Source: Massilia sp. TS11 (lineage in GTDB: Bacteria > Pseudomonadota > Gammaproteobacteria > Burkholderiales > Burkholderiaceae_D). Taken from it: DNA of 64,000 nt. The notes beneath the pieces are model-generated. The model was not told the origin of the DNA. It did no database searches and was given only the letters and a program-made list of their open reading frames with translations. Of this stretch, positions 31,901 to 49,034 are shown in pieces. Position 1 is the stretch's first letter, and every line of letters starts with the position of its first letter. The stretch covers positions 1 to 64,000 of the forward strand of contig NZ_JAKLTS010000015.1 in assembly GCF_022012445.1 (NCBI RefSeq). The letters run 5' to 3'. A program made the translations under genes and the position numbers.

Positions 31901-33547
31901 ATGACCGCTCGCACACCCGCTCCCCTGCTGCTCGCCCTGCTCCTTGCCGTGGGCGCCAGCGGCAGCCTGGCCCAGACCCCGGCCGAACTCTATAAACAAG
32001 GCAGCGAGGCGCTCAAGCGCCGCGCCTTCCCCGAGGCGGCCCGCCTGTTCACCCAGGCCTTCGCCGCCAACCGCCACGAGGCCAGCAGCCTGTACAACGC
32101 GGCCTGTGCCTATGCACTGGCCGGCGACAGCGAGAGCGCCTTCCGCACCCTGCGCCTGGCGATGGAGAACGGCTACGCGCGCGCCGACGCCACGGCGGCC
32201 GACAGCGACTTCACCAGCCTGCACAGCGATCCGCGCTGGCAGCCGCTGCTGGCCGAGATCCGCGCGACCGAGCAGAAGGCGGCGCGCCTGTTCGATTCGC
32301 CGGCCCTGGCCACCCCCTATGCCGAGAACATCAGCGAGGATGAAAAGATCGCCGGCCTGTCGAAATTCTGGTCGGAGGTGAAGTACAACTTCGTCTACAG
32401 CGACAAACTCAAGGAACTCGACTGGGACAAGCTCTACCTCGAGTATCTGCCGCGCGTGCGCGCCAGCAAGAGCACGGCCGAGTACTACCGCCTGCTGATG
32501 GAACTCTGCGCGCGCCTGCAGGACGGCCACACCAATGTCTACCCGCCCGATCAGGTCACGGCCAGCCAGATGGCGCGCACGGCCCTGCGCGCGCGCCTGG
32601 TCGAGGGGCGCGTGTTTCTGACCGACGTCCTCGATCCGCAGCTGCGCGCCCAAGGCGTGCTGCCCGGCGTCGAAGTCGAAACCATCGACGGCGAGCCGGT
32701 CCAGGCCTGGAGCACGCGCGAAATCATGCCCTTCCAGAGCGCCTCGACGCCGCAGGACCTGCAGTGGCGCGCCTACGTCTACTACTTCCTGGCAGGCCCG
32801 GCCGCGATGACCCCGCGCGTCGGCTTCCGCGATGCTGGCGGCAAGCGCTTCAGCCTGCCTGTGCCGCGCCTGTCCGAGGCCACCCTGGCCCAGCTGCGCG
32901 GCGCGCCGCCGGCGCCCTTCGAATTCCGCATGCTTGAGGGCGGCATCGCGTATGTGGCCCTGAACAGTTTCGTTGATGCGCGCGCGGCCAATGCCTATCT
33001 GGCTGCCTTTGACGAGATCGCCAAATCGAAGGCCATGGTGATCGACGTGCGCCGCAATGGCGGCGGCAATTCGAACGAGGGCTACCGCGTGCTGGCCACA
33101 CTGGCGGCGCAGCCCTTTGCCACCAGCAACTGGTGGACGCGCAACTATGTGCCGACCTGGCGCGCCTGGAAACGCGCCATGCCGCCGCTCGAGAATCCGG
33201 GCGCGCCCTGGCCAATCGACCCGCAGCACCGCTACAGCCAGCCGGTCGTCGTGCTGACCTCGCCTGGCACCTACTCGGCGGCCGAAGACTTTGTCGCCGC
33301 CTTCCAGACCAGCGCGCGCGGCAAGATCGTCGGCGAAGCAACCGGGGGCAGCACCGGCCAGCCGCTGTTCTTCAAATTGCCGGGCGGCGGCATGGCGCGC
33401 ATCTGCACCAAGGCCGACACCTTCCCGGACGGCCGCCCCTGGGTCGGCCTCGGTATCCAGCCCGAGGTGCTGGCGCCGCCCAGCGTCAGCGACGCCCAGA
33501 GCGGGCGCGACGGCACGCTCGAAGCGGCCCTGCGCCTGCTGCGCTGA
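31901..33547 (+). CDS. S41 family peptidase with N-terminal TPR-like region
   Basis: A 548-residue exported protein. A signal peptide (APLLLALLLAVGASGSLA) is followed by a TPR-like helical region (about 25-130, with AELYKQGSEALKRRAF and SLYNAACAYALAG). A PDZ-like or IRBP linker follows, then an S41 domain with MVIDVRRNGGGNSNEG and the nucleophile Ser459 in LTSPGTYSAAEDF. GC content and codons match the chromosome, unlike the S41 gene 600 bases upstream, so the two are probably not a recent duplication. Substrate unknown. The RBS is weak. It ends 83 bases before the cysteine-rich gene. Confidence 0.85.
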   Translation: MTARTPAPLLLALLLAVGASGSLAQTPAELYKQGSEALKRRAFPEAARLFTQAFAANRHEASSLYNAACAYALAGDSESAFRTLRLAMENGYARADATAADSDFTSLHSDPRWQPLLAEIRATEQKAARLFDSPALATPYAENISEDEKIAGLSKFWSEVKYNFVYSDKLKELDWDKLYLEYLPRVRASKSTAEYYRLLMELCARLQDGHTNVYPPDQVTASQMARTALRARLVEGRVFLTDVLDPQLRAQGVLPGVEVETIDGEPVQAWSTREIMPFQSASTPQDLQWRAYVYYFLAGPAAMTPRVGFRDAGGKRFSLPVPRLSEATLAQLRGAPPAPFEFRMLEGGIAYVALNSFVDARAANAYLAAFDEIAKSKAMVIDVRRNGGGNSNEGYRVLATLAAQPFATSNWWTRNYVPTWRAWKRAMPPLENPGAPWPIDPQHRYSQPVVVLTSPGTYSAAEDFVAAFQTSARGKIVGEATGGSTGQPLFFKLPGGGMARICTKADTFPDGRPWVGLGIQPEVLAPPSVSDAQSGRDGTLEAALRLLR

Positions 33548-33630
33548 GCCCGCACGCGTTTGCGCTGACGCAAACGGGGGCCGGACCGGGCCCGCTAGCA
33601 TGGTCCGTTGTCCCCGTTCTCCAGCGCATC

Positions 33631-34506
33631 ATGCCCTTTCTCGCCGGTCAGTTAGTAAGTATTCGCTCACTTGATGAGATCCGTGCCACGCTCGATGCCG
33701 ATGGCCGCCTCGACGGGCTGGCCTTCATGCCCGAGATGGCGCGTTTCTGCGGCCAGCCGGCCTGGGTGCACCGGCGCGCCGACTACACCTGTGTCGAGGG
33801 GCATGGCCTGCGCCGCATGGACGGCGCCGTGTTTCTGGCCGGCCTGCGCTGCGACGGCAGCGCCCACGATGGCTGCCAGCGCAATTGTCTGCTGCTCTGG
33901 AAAGAAGCCTGGCTCAGCGCCGACAGCCCAGGCGCCACCCGCAGCGACGCGGCCTGGCTCAGCCAATTGCCCACGCGCAGCGGCGAGCGCTATCTATGCC
34001 AGTCGACCAGCCTGCTCGGGGCCACGCGCCCCTTGTCGCGCTGGAATCCCGGTCCCTGGCTGCGCGCAGTGGCCCGCGGCGAACTCGGCCTGGGGCGCCT
34101 GCTGCGCATCGTGCTGGCCACGCTGCGCACGCGCTTCACCCCGCTGGAAGACAGCGGCGTCCTGCGTGGCACCAATCCGGCCCCGGCGCGCGGCGAGCTC
34201 GGCCTGCGCAGCGGCGAGCGCGTACGTGTGCGCACGGCAGCCGCCATCCAGCAGCAGCTGGACCCGGCCGGCAAGAACCGCGGCCTGGCCTTCATTCCCA
34301 GCATGCAGCCCTGGCTCGGGCAGGAATGCGAGGTGGCGTTCGCGCCGGCCCGCATCATTCACGAGCAGAGCGGGCGCATGATCGCCCTGCGCGCCACCGT
34401 CGTGCTGAAAGACGTCAACTGCGGCGGCATCTGCGTCAAGGACTGCCCGCGCGCCAGCAATCTGTACTGGCGCGAAAGCTGGCTCGAGCGCCTGCCTCAG
34501 GACTGA
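33631..34506 (+). CDS. Unrecognised Cys-rich protein with an internal duplication
   Basis: A 291-residue cytoplasmic-looking protein with no signal peptide. Two homologous units of about 80 residues, roughly 13-95 and 203-285, share a GLAFMP/GLAFIP start and end in a Cys cluster followed by LLLWKEAWL or NLYWRESWL. Unit 1 carries Cys40, 54, 74, 82 and 86; unit 2 carries Cys233, 264, 268 and 272. This arrangement suggests metal binding. The 100-residue middle has a basic segment. An in-frame extension upstream overlaps the S41 gene and is not used. Its stop overlaps the convergent trxC end by ten bases. I do not recognise a family or function. Confidence 0.72.
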   Translation: MPFLAGQLVSIRSLDEIRATLDADGRLDGLAFMPEMARFCGQPAWVHRRADYTCVEGHGLRRMDGAVFLAGLRCDGSAHDGCQRNCLLLWKEAWLSADSPGATRSDAAWLSQLPTRSGERYLCQSTSLLGATRPLSRWNPGPWLRAVARGELGLGRLLRIVLATLRTRFTPLEDSGVLRGTNPAPARGELGLRSGERVRVRTAAAIQQQLDPAGKNRGLAFIPSMQPWLGQECEVAFAPARIIHEQSGRMIALRATVVLKDVNCGGICVKDCPRASNLYWRESWLERLPQD

Positions 34507-34931
34507 GCGCGGCCCAGCTGGGTATCGAGCCAGCGCTGCAGATCAGCGGCCGACATGGCGCCGGCCACACGCCCCACTTCGCGCCCGCCGACAAACAAGG
34601 CCAGGGTCGGGATGCTGCGGATCTGGAAACGCGCGCTGGCCTGGGGGCAGGCATCGGTGTCGACCTTCACGAAGCGCACGTCTCCACGCTGACGCGCGGC
34701 CTGGGCGAACTGCGGCGCCATCATCTTGCAGGGGCCGCACCAGGCGGCCCAGAAATCGATCAGCACCGGCTGCTCGCTCTTGGCCAGGTAGGCCGGCAGC
34801 GTGGCGTCAGTCAGGGCGATGGGCTCGGCCGGGGCCAGTTCGGCGCCGCAGCGGCCGCACACCGGCCCATCGGCCAGGCGCGCCTCGGGCACGCGGTTGG
34901 TGGCACTGCAGGCGGGGCAAACGAAGTGCAT
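34497..34931 (-). CDS. trxC: Thioredoxin TrxC (thioredoxin 2)
   Basis: A 144-residue thioredoxin with an N-terminal zinc ribbon (Cys5, Cys8, Cys25, Cys28: FVCPACS and PVCGRCG) and a thioredoxin domain with the active site Trp-Cys65-Gly-Pro-Cys68 (WAAWCGPCKM). The cis-Pro loop is RSIPTLALF. It reduces protein disulfides and is typically linked to oxidative stress; no OxyR site was recognised here. AAAGGATG before the ATG supplies an RBS. The 3' end overlaps the convergent Cys-rich gene by ten bases. Confidence 0.95.
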   Translation of the reverse strand: MHFVCPACSATNRVPEARLADGPVCGRCGAELAPAEPIALTDATLPAYLAKSEQPVLIDFWAAWCGPCKMMAPQFAQAARQRGDVRFVKVDTDACPQASARFQIRSIPTLALFVGGREVGRVAGAMSAADLQRWLDTQLGRAQS

Positions 34932-35040
34932 GGCGCATCCTTTCTCGGTTCGATAGGCTTCAGATGGGGGCGCCCGGCCGCCGGCGCAAGGGCGGCCCGG
35001 CTTCCACCGACGCGCGCCGTATGGCATGATGGCCTGATCC

Positions 35041-39996
<4,956 letters not shown>

Positions 39997-40032
39997 AAGA
40001 AAGTAACCAAGTTTTGTAATTTGAATAAAACT

Positions 40033-40054
40033 TTTTGTTCCAGAGAGAACAAAA
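40033..40054. other. AT-rich hairpin upstream of the chemoreceptor gene
   Basis: Perfect 8-base arms TTTTGTTC/GAACAAAA around CAGAGA, inside a distinctly AT-rich 60-base stretch between the kinase stop and the receptor ATG. It could be a weak terminator for the kinase or an operator for the receptor. No flagellar sigma-28 promoter was recognised. Confidence 0.4.
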
Positions 40055-40104
40055 TTGATGTACAGTAACTCCGTGCCCCGCCCAGCCCCTGCCGGAGACT
40101 ACCC

Positions 40105-41721
40105 ATGCGTCAAAACCTTCCCGTCACGCAGACCGAGTACAAGCTCGCCCCGGAGTCGAGCCTCGTCAGCGTGACCGACACCAAAGGCCGCATCACCTAC
40201 TGCAATCCGGCCTTCATCGCCGCCAGTGGCTTCAGCCGCGAAGAGCTGCTCGGCCAGCCGCACAATCTGGTGCGCCATCCGGACATGCCGGCCGAAGCCT
40301 TCCGCGACATGTGGGCCACGCTCGGACAGGGGCGGCCATGGTCGGGCGTGGTGAAGAACCGGCGCAAGAACGGCGACTACTACTGGGTGCATGCGAACGC
40401 CACCCCGATGCGCGATGGCGAGCGCGTGACCGGCTATCTGTCGGTGCGGGTGATGCCCTCGCGTGCCCAGGTGCAGGCGGCCGAATCCCTGTACCAGCGG
40501 CTGGCGCGCGGCGACAGCGGGATCGCCCTGGCGGCCGGCAAAGTGGTGCGCGCCGGAGTGCTCGGACGTCTGCAGCGCGCGCTGCCGCGCCTGGCCTGGC
40601 CGGCCCTGCTGCTGCAGCTGGGCGCGTGCGGCCTGAGCGTGCTGGCGGCCCTGGCCGGCGGCCTCGCCGCGGGCCTGGCTGCCGCACTGGCGCTGGCCCT
40701 GGCCCTGAACCTGTGGGGCAGCCACGTGCGCCGGCGCGGCACCCACACCATGCTGACCGAAGCCTACCGCATGGCCGCCGGCGACCTGTCGCGCGAGATC
40801 ACCCAGCACGAACGCTCCGACCTGGCCGCGCTCGAACAGGCGCTGCACCAGGTCGAAGTCAATCTGCGCACGGTGGTGCGCGACACGCGCGACGAGATCG
40901 AACGCGTGCGCACCACCACCCAGCAGATCGCCGCCGGCAACGAGGACCTGGCGGCGCGCACCGAGAACCAGGCCAGCGCGCTCGAACAGACCTCGGCCGC
41001 CATCCACGAAATGCGCGACACGCTCACACGCAGCGCCGCCAGCGCGGCCGATGGCGCGCGCCTGGCCCAGGGCATGCACCAGCAGGCCGAACACAGCGCC
41101 CAGACGGTGACCGAGATGCGCAGCACCATGCACGCCATCGCCGACTCGGCCCAGCGCATCGGCGAGTTCTCGCACATCATCGAGGCGGTCGCCTTCCAGA
41201 CCAATATCCTGGCGCTCAACGCCGCTGTCGAAGCAGCGCGCGCGGGCGAGGCCGGGCGCGGTTTCGCCGTGGTGGCGCAGGAGGTGCGCGCGCTGGCCGC
41301 CCGCACGGCCGACGCCGCGCGCGAGATCAAGCAGCTGGCCACCCATTCGCAGTCCCAGGTCGCGGCCGGCAACGTCCAGTCGGAAGCGGCCAGCGAACGC
41401 ATGGCCCAGACCATGCAGGCCATCGCCGAGGTGCGCCGCATGCTCGATTCGATCAGCGCCGACGCCGCCGCCCAGCAGGACGGCATCGCCCAGATCGACA
41501 GCGCGATCGGAGAGCTCGACCGCGTGACCCAGCAGAACGCCAGCATGGTGGAAGAGCTGGCCGAATCGGCCACGTCACTCAACGAGGAAGTGGCCGCCCT
41601 GTACGACGCCATGAGCCTGTTCCGTCTGAACACGCGCGACCGCACCGCCAGCGAACGCGATGCCGTCGATCTGCGCCGCACCGCCAAGGCCGCGCTGCCG
41701 GCCCTGCGCCGCGCCGCCTGA
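40105..41721 (+). CDS. Aer-like PAS-containing methyl-accepting chemotaxis protein
   Basis: A 538-residue receptor. N-terminal PAS domain (about 18-115) with the Aer-type [13 protein letters not shown] segment and [17 protein letters not shown], so FAD-based redox or oxygen sensing is likely. Two hydrophobic stretches near 165-205 form a membrane hairpin, and a HAMP-like linker follows. The signalling domain at about 270-510 has the highly conserved tip ([20 protein letters not shown]). No large periplasmic domain. It should steer aerotaxis or energy taxis through CheA/CheW encoded elsewhere. A GGAG site precedes the ATG. No CheR/CheB C-terminal pentapeptide was noticed. Confidence 0.9.
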   Translation: MRQNLPVTQTEYKLAPESSLVSVTDTKGRITYCNPAFIAASGFSREELLGQPHNLVRHPDMPAEAFRDMWATLGQGRPWSGVVKNRRKNGDYYWVHANATPMRDGERVTGYLSVRVMPSRAQVQAAESLYQRLARGDSGIALAAGKVVRAGVLGRLQRALPRLAWPALLLQLGACGLSVLAALAGGLAAGLAAALALALALNLWGSHVRRRGTHTMLTEAYRMAAGDLSREITQHERSDLAALEQALHQVEVNLRTVVRDTRDEIERVRTTTQQIAAGNEDLAARTENQASALEQTSAAIHEMRDTLTRSAASAADGARLAQGMHQQAEHSAQTVTEMRSTMHAIADSAQRIGEFSHIIEAVAFQTNILALNAAVEAARAGEAGRGFAVVAQEVRALAARTADAAREIKQLATHSQSQVAAGNVQSEAASERMAQTMQAIAEVRRMLDSISADAAAQQDGIAQIDSAIGELDRVTQQNASMVEELAESATSLNEEVAALYDAMSLFRLNTRDRTASERDAVDLRRTAKAALPALRRAA

Positions 41722-41785
41722 GCCGGTCACACGCCGGTCATGCTGACCGGCTAGCATGGGGGTCTGTGCCTGCCACGCCCCCACG

Positions 41786-44464
41786 ATGGACCTGACCGCC
41801 CCAACCCTGCGCCAGGACGGCGCCCGCCTGCTGATCTGGCCCCTGCTAGCCCTGGCCATCCTGGCCGCGCTGTGGAGCGCGGTCCGCTGGCAGGACGCCG
41901 AGGAGGATCTGCAGGCCGAGGCGAGTCTGCTGCGCGAAGCCCACAACTACGCCCAGGCGTACGAGCACTTCCTCGGCCGCTCGCTCGGCCAGATGGACCA
42001 TATCAGCCTGCAGCTCAAATACGACTGGGAGCAGTCGGGCGGCCGCCTGGCGATGGACACCCTGCTGCGCCAGGGGATGTTCGCCGACGCCGCCTTCGCC
42101 GCCATCAGCCTGTACGACGCCCAGGGCCGGCTGCGCAGCAGCACGCGCCCGCAGCTGGCCCCGCCCCAGCTGGCCGACAGCCCGGCCTTCGCCTACCACC
42201 GCAACCACATCTCCACCGCGCTGCGCCTGCAGCTGCCGGCGCGCGGCCCGCACGGCCAGGACTGGATCGCCTTCTCGCGCCGGCTCGACACGGCCGACGA
42301 TGGTTTCGACGGCGTCATCCTGCTGCAGATCGACGCCGCCTACTTCACCGCCTTCGATGATGGCCTCGGCCTCGGTCCGTCCGGCCTGGTCGCCCTGCGC
42401 CTGCTCGAGGACAACGGCGCGATCGCCCAGCTGGCCAGCGCCGACGGCCGCACCGAGCTGCTGCGCGACCTGCCCTGGCCGGGCGGCAGCAGCGAGACCG
42501 GCGCCACCCTGGTGCCGGCGCGCGCCTTCCCCGATGGCGAAGCGCGCGCGCTCGGCTGGCAGACGGTGCGCGCCTATCCGGTGCAGGCCCTGGTCGGCCT
42601 GGCCCAGGGACCGGCGCGCGCCGCGCTGACGGCCAGCCAGCGCGCGCGCCGCCAGTGGGCCACGCTGGCCAGTGTGCTGCTTGGCCTGGCCGGCCTCGGC
42701 GGCGCGCTGGCCAGCTGGCGCCTGCTGCAGCGCGAGCGCGCCGAGCAGGCCATCCGCGCCGCCTACCGCACCGCCACCGAGCACGCCAACGACGGCTTCT
42801 TCCTAGTCGAACCGGAGCGCGACGGGCGCGGCCAGATCCACGACTTCCGTCTGCAGGACTGCAATGAGCGCGGCGCCTCCTTCTATGGCCTGGGACGGGC
42901 CGAATTGATCGGCATGCGCCTGTCGCAGCTGCACGCTGGCCACCCGGTCTACTTCGCCCAGCTGCTGCACGAATACACCGACGCGCTGCACAGCGGCTTC
43001 GCCCAGAGCGACGTCGAGATGCCGCGCAGCGGCCGCATGCGCCTCGAGTGGGCGCAGCGCACGCTGGTGCGCGCCGGTCCCGGCCTGGCGGTGACCCTGC
43101 ACGACATCTCGCGCCAGAAGCGCCACGAGACCGAGCTGACCAAGCTGGCCAACGAAGACACGCTGACCGGTCTGCCCAACCGCCACTGGCTGCGCGCCGA
43201 GCTGCCGCGCATGCTGGAGGCGGCCGGCGCCGGCGGCTACCGCCTGGCCCTGCTGTTCATCGATCTCGATGGCTTCAAGCAGGTCAACGACACGCTCGGC
43301 CACGCCGCCGGCGACAGCGTGCTGGCCGAAGTCGGCACGCGTCTGCAACGCCTGCTGCGCCCGGGCGACCATGTGGTGCGCCTGGGCGGCGACGAATTCC
43401 TGGTGGTGCTGGCCCCGGTCGAGAGCATCGCCACCGCCCACAGCGTGGGCGAGCGCGTGCTGCGCGCCCTGGCCCAGCCCTGCCAGCTGGGCGAGAACCA
43501 GTACAGCATCGGCGCCTCGATCGGCATCAGCTGCTATCCGGAGCATGGCCAGAGCGCCGAGGTGCTGCTGCAGCAGGCCGATATCGCCATGTATGCCGGT
43601 AAGACCGACGGCAAGGGCCAGGTGCGCCCCTTCCACCCGGCCCTGTTCGAACACCTGCAGGCGCGCAGCCAGGCGCGCCAGGCCCTGCGCACGGCCCTGG
43701 CCGAACGCCAGTTCTTCCTGATGTACCAGCCGCGCATCGACGCCCGCAGCGGCCAGCTGCTGTCGATGGAGGCCCTGCTGCGCTGGCAGCATCCGCTGCG
43801 CGGCACCATCGGCCCCGGCGAATTCATCGCGCTGGCCGAAAGCCACGGCATGATGGGCGAACTGGGCGCGCTGGTGATGGACCTGGCCTGCGCCCAGCTG
43901 GCCGACTGGCAGGCGCGCGGCCTGCCGCTGGTGCCGCTGTCGATCAATGTCTCGCCGACCCAGTTCGGCAGCGGCAGCGTCGACCAGCAGCTGGCCGAGG
44001 CGATGGCGCGCCACCAGGTCCCGGCCCATCTGATCGAAGTCGAGATCACCGAGTCAGCCATGATGGGCGAGCAGGCCGAGGTCCAGGCCCAGCTGCGCGC
44101 TCTGCGTGCGCTCGGCATCCGCCTGCACATCGACGATTTCGGCACCGGCTATTCCTCGCTGTGGCAGCTGCAGCGCCTGCAGATGGACGGCCTGAAGGTC
44201 GACCGCGCGTTCACCCAGGGCCTCGATCAGGGCAGCGACGGCCGCATCCTGTTCGAGGCCATCATCTCGATGGCGCATGCGCTCGGGATGACGGTGGTGG
44301 CCGAAGGGGTGGAGACGCCGCAGCAGCTGGCGATTCTGCAAACCCTCGGCTGCGACGAGGTGCAGGGCTTCCTGCTGGCGCGCCCGCTGCCGCTGGCCGC
44401 CATCGAAGCGCGTCTGAGCGCGCGCCAGTTCGACTTTGCCTGGCGCCCGGCGCGCGTGGCCTGA
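41786..44464 (+). CDS. Membrane GGDEF-EAL dual-domain c-di-GMP protein with Cache-like sensor
   Basis: An 892-residue protein. Helix near 17-36, a Cache-type periplasmic sensor (about 40-275), a second helix near 290-312, PAS (about 325-440), GGDEF (about 455-610) with intact GGDEF at 534-538 and an I-site RPGD five residues before it, and EAL (about 625-880) with EAL at 662-664, DDFGTGYSS and EGVET. Both catalytic signatures are complete, so it may make or break c-di-GMP depending on the signal. The start is uncertain: the ATG at 41786 was preferred, an in-frame ATG lies 10 codons upstream, and neither has a clear RBS. It is 64 bases after the Aer-like gene. Confidence 0.9.
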   Translation: MDLTAPTLRQDGARLLIWPLLALAILAALWSAVRWQDAEEDLQAEASLLREAHNYAQAYEHFLGRSLGQMDHISLQLKYDWEQSGGRLAMDTLLRQGMFADAAFAAISLYDAQGRLRSSTRPQLAPPQLADSPAFAYHRNHISTALRLQLPARGPHGQDWIAFSRRLDTADDGFDGVILLQIDAAYFTAFDDGLGLGPSGLVALRLLEDNGAIAQLASADGRTELLRDLPWPGGSSETGATLVPARAFPDGEARALGWQTVRAYPVQALVGLAQGPARAALTASQRARRQWATLASVLLGLAGLGGALASWRLLQRERAEQAIRAAYRTATEHANDGFFLVEPERDGRGQIHDFRLQDCNERGASFYGLGRAELIGMRLSQLHAGHPVYFAQLLHEYTDALHSGFAQSDVEMPRSGRMRLEWAQRTLVRAGPGLAVTLHDISRQKRHETELTKLANEDTLTGLPNRHWLRAELPRMLEAAGAGGYRLALLFIDLDGFKQVNDTLGHAAGDSVLAEVGTRLQRLLRPGDHVVRLGGDEFLVVLAPVESIATAHSVGERVLRALAQPCQLGENQYSIGASIGISCYPEHGQSAEVLLQQADIAMYAGKTDGKGQVRPFHPALFEHLQARSQARQALRTALAERQFFLMYQPRIDARSGQLLSMEALLRWQHPLRGTIGPGEFIALAESHGMMGELGALVMDLACAQLADWQARGLPLVPLSINVSPTQFGSGSVDQQLAEAMARHQVPAHLIEVEITESAMMGEQAEVQAQLRALRALGIRLHIDDFGTGYSSLWQLQRLQMDGLKVDRAFTQGLDQGSDGRILFEAIISMAHALGMTVVAEGVETPQQLAILQTLGCDEVQGFLLARPLPLAAIEARLSARQFDFAWRPARVA

Positions 44465-44524
44465 ATCTGGCGCCGGCCGCGCCGCCGTGCTACTGTTGGG
44501 CCCTCCCTGTTTGCCGACCCGCTT

Positions 44525-44803
44525 GTGGAACACGCCTGCCGCCCCCGCTGCGCCGCCTGCTGCATCGCCCCCTCGATCAGCTCGCCGATTCCCGGTATGC
44601 CGAAAGGCAAGCCGGCCGGCGTGCCCTGCGTCCAGCTCGACGAACAACTGAACTGCAAGATTTTCGGCCAGCCCGAGCGGCCCGCCTGCTGCAGCGGCCT
44701 GCAGCCAAGCGCCGAGATGTGCGGCGACAACCGCGAGCAAGCCTTGCGCTGGCTCGGCATCCTCGAACGCGAGACCCTGCCCGCAGCGCCCGCCAGTCCC
44801 TGA
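44525..44803 (+). CDS. YkgJ-type cysteine-cluster protein
   Basis: A 92-residue protein with at least nine cysteines (CRPRCAACC at the N-terminus, then single Cys residues near 35 and 44, a CC pair near 55 and one near 66), the pattern of the YkgJ/UPF0153 family that is thought to bind zinc or an iron-sulfur cluster. Function unknown. The start is a GTG; no upstream ATG is in frame. It lies 60 bases after the GGDEF-EAL gene and 63 bases before uppP. Confidence 0.78.
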   Translation: MEHACRPRCAACCIAPSISSPIPGMPKGKPAGVPCVQLDEQLNCKIFGQPERPACCSGLQPSAEMCGDNREQALRWLGILERETLPAAPASP

Positions 44804-44866
44804 ATCGAGCGGGCTCGTGGTAAGCTTCGTCCCTTGCCGCGCGCCGCGCTCTTATCGAATCACTGC

Positions 44867-45700
44867 ATGGACATCTTGCTTGCTCTCAAGGCCCTGGTCA
44901 TGGGTCTGGTCGAGGGATTCACCGAATTCCTGCCCATTTCTTCCACCGGCCACCTGATCCTGGCCGGCAGCCTGCTCGACTTCACGGGCGAGAAGCAGAA
45001 GGTGTTTGAAATCGTGATCCAGGCCGGCGCCATTCTCGCCGTCTGCTGGGAATACCGGGCCCGCATCGCCAGCGTGCTGGCCGGCCTCGGGCGCGATCCC
45101 AAGGCCAACCGCTTCGCCGCCAATCTGCTGATGGCTTTTCTGCCGGCGGCCGTGCTCGGCCTGCTGTTCAACAAGGCGATCAAGGCCAGGCTGTTTGCGC
45201 CGGTGCCGGTGGCCCTGGCCTTCATCATCGGCGGCCTGATCATCCTCTACGTCGAGCGGCGCGCGCGCCTGCAGCCACGTGCGGCGCGCATCGACAGCAT
45301 CGACCAGATGAGCGGGCTGGACGCGCTCAAGGTCGGCTGCGCCCAGGCGTTTGCCCTGATTCCCGGCACCAGCCGTTCGGGCGCCACCATCATCGGCGGC
45401 ATGCTGTTTGGCCTGTCGCGCAAGGCGGCCACCGAGTTCTCCTTCTTCCTCGCGATTCCGACCCTGTTTGCGGCCACCGCCTACTCGCTGATCAAGGAAC
45501 GCGCGCTGCTGTCGGCCGCCGACCTGCCGATGTTTGGCATCGGCGGCCTGGCCGCCTTCGTCTCGGCCTTCCTGTGCGTGCGCTGGCTGCTGCGTTACAT
45601 CAGCAGCCACGACTTCTCTGCCTTCGCCTGGTACCGCATCGTGTTCGGCGCCCTGATCCTCCTGACCGCACATTTCCAGTGGGTGGTCTGGGCCGATTGA
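44867..45700 (+). CDS. uppP: Undecaprenyl-diphosphatase (BacA/UppP)
   Basis: A 277-residue inner-membrane enzyme that recycles the lipid carrier for peptidoglycan and other envelope polymers by dephosphorylating undecaprenyl diphosphate. The two catalytic motifs are intact: [15 protein letters not shown] near residue 17 and [10 protein letters not shown] near 172. About eight hydrophobic helices are visible. The ATG at 44867 was chosen over a frame extended by 11 codons because the family begins [13 protein letters not shown]. recQ starts four bases after its stop, so the two are probably co-transcribed. Confidence 0.95.
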   Translation: MDILLALKALVMGLVEGFTEFLPISSTGHLILAGSLLDFTGEKQKVFEIVIQAGAILAVCWEYRARIASVLAGLGRDPKANRFAANLLMAFLPAAVLGLLFNKAIKARLFAPVPVALAFIIGGLIILYVERRARLQPRAARIDSIDQMSGLDALKVGCAQAFALIPGTSRSGATIIGGMLFGLSRKAATEFSFFLAIPTLFAATAYSLIKERALLSAADLPMFGIGGLAAFVSAFLCVRWLLRYISSHDFSAFAWYRIVFGALILLTAHFQWVVWAD

Positions 45701-45704
45701 TGCC

Positions 45705-47534
<1,830 letters not shown>

Positions 47535-47538
47535 GCGC

Positions 47539-48243
47539 TCAGACGCGCTTGAACACCAGGTCCCACACGCCGTGGCCCAGCTTCAGGCCGCGGTTCTCGA
47601 ATTTGGTCAGCGGACGGTAGGCCGGCTTTTCGGCATAGGCTTGCGCGGCGTTGGCCAGCAGCGGCTCCTGCGACAGCACTTCCAGCATCTGCACGGCGTA
47701 GTCCTCCCAGTCGGTGGCGCAGTGCAGATAGCCGCCCGGCGCGATCTTCTGCACCAGCTTGGCCACGAAGGGCGCCTGGATCAGGCGGCGCTTGTTGTGG
47801 CGCGCCTTGTGCCAGGGATCGGGGAAGAAGATGTGCACGCCGTGCAGGGCGCCATCGGGAATCATGTGGTCGAGGACTTCGACCGCGTCATGCTGGATCA
47901 GGCGCAGATTGCGCAGGCCCTGTTCGCCGATCAGCTTGAGCAGGCTGCCCACGCCGGGCGTGTGCACTTCGACGCCGATGAAATCCGTGTCCGGCATGGC
48001 CTGGGCGATCTTGGCGGTCGAATCGCCCATGCCGAAGCCGATTTCCAGCACCACCGGGGCCTGGCGGCCGAACGGCGCATGCAGGTCGAGCGCCGCCTTC
48101 TGATACGGAATCAGGAAGGCCGGGCCAAACTGCTCGAGCGCCTTGGCCTGCCCGGTCGACAGACGGCCGGCACGCGTGACAAAGCTGCGGATACGGCGCT
48201 CGGTCGGGTCATACAGCATCTGGCGGGTGTCGTCGTTGCTCAT
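47539..48243 (-). CDS. trmB: tRNA (guanine-N7-)-methyltransferase
   Basis: A 234-residue SAM-dependent enzyme making m7G46 in tRNA. The SAM site is [16 protein letters not shown] near residue 68. [15 protein letters not shown] and the signature [15 protein letters not shown] follow. The ATG at 48243 was preferred; an in-frame ATG ten codons upstream (MSAPPND) is possible. The gene stands alone on the minus strand, convergent with recQ with four bases between the stops. Confidence 0.95.
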   Translation of the reverse strand: MSNDDTRQMLYDPTERRIRSFVTRAGRLSTGQAKALEQFGPAFLIPYQKAALDLHAPFGRQAPVVLEIGFGMGDSTAKIAQAMPDTDFIGVEVHTPGVGSLLKLIGEQGLRNLRLIQHDAVEVLDHMIPDGALHGVHIFFPDPWHKARHNKRRLIQAPFVAKLVQKIAPGGYLHCATDWEDYAVQMLEVLSQEPLLANAAQAYAEKPAYRPLTKFENRGLKLGHGVWDLVFKRV

Positions 48244-48347
48244 GGCATGTCGGTCATTTGGCGGGGCCGACATTCTAGCATGGGGCTCGCCCTGGTTGAT
48301 CACGGCGGCCGCTAACAAGGGCAGCGCGCGAAATAGGCATCACACCG

Positions 48348-49031
48348 TCAGGTCTGCGCACCGACGCCCGCTGTCGCATCGCGGCCGGCCCCCATGCCCG
48401 CTATCGCCATCCCGCTGAAGCGGCGGATCGCCGCCAGCGTGGCGGCGGTGTCGTCCCCGGCGGCCTGGCCGAGGCGCCGTTCGAGCGTCGCGTGGGCCGA
48501 GGTGAAGGCCAGAATCTGCCCGAGGTAGGCGTGGGTCAGCATCACGCTGTCGACCGCGTCCGCTGCGCTGCCGGTCAGACGGGCGATCAGGGCGCCGATC
48601 AGCGCGTGCACGGGTTCGACGAAGGCCGCATACAGCTGCGCGAAGGCGGGCGAAGGATGGAACTGCTCGCGCGCGAGGAACAGGGCCCAGACGCCGCGAT
48701 CGCCGGTGGCGAAGATGGCCTCGGCGACGGCGACGGTGGCTTCCAGCAGCAGCGCGCGCACGGCCGTCTGATCCGCCGCCGGCAGGCGCGCCTGTACCGA
48801 AGCGGCCAGCGCCTGCACACGCGCGCCGGCGGCGCTGGCGATATGCTCGGCCACGGCCAGGTAGACGCCCTCCTTGCCGCCGAAATGATAGGGAATCGCC
48901 GCCTGGTTGACTGCCGCCGCTTCGGCCAGCTGGCGCGTCGTGACGGCCTCGTAGCCATCGCGCGCAAACAGGCGCATCCCGGCCGCGATCAGGCGCTGGC
49001 GGGTCTCTTCGGCACGATCATGTCGCGGCAT
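48348..49031 (-). CDS. TetR-family regulator, CerR-like
   Basis: A 227-residue repressor. N-terminal HTH in residues 8-55 (TTRQLAEAAAVNQAAIPYHF), the form found in CerR/YbiH-type regulators with a DUF1956-like C-terminal ligand domain. It is the last gene of the HlyD-RbbA-permease operon, three bases after the permease stop, so it most likely regulates that operon. A palindrome upstream of the first gene is the obvious candidate site. In E. coli the related ybiH gene is also linked to an HlyD-ABC exporter. Confidence 0.87.
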   Translation of the reverse strand: MPRHDRAEETRQRLIAAGMRLFARDGYEAVTTRQLAEAAAVNQAAIPYHFGGKEGVYLAVAEHIASAAGARVQALAASVQARLPAADQTAVRALLLEATVAVAEAIFATGDRGVWALFLAREQFHPSPAFAQLYAAFVEPVHALIGALIARLTGSAADAVDSVMLTHAYLGQILAFTSAHATLERRLGQAAGDDTAATLAAIRRFSGMAIAGMGAGRDATAGVGAQT

Positions 49032-49034
49032 GGC

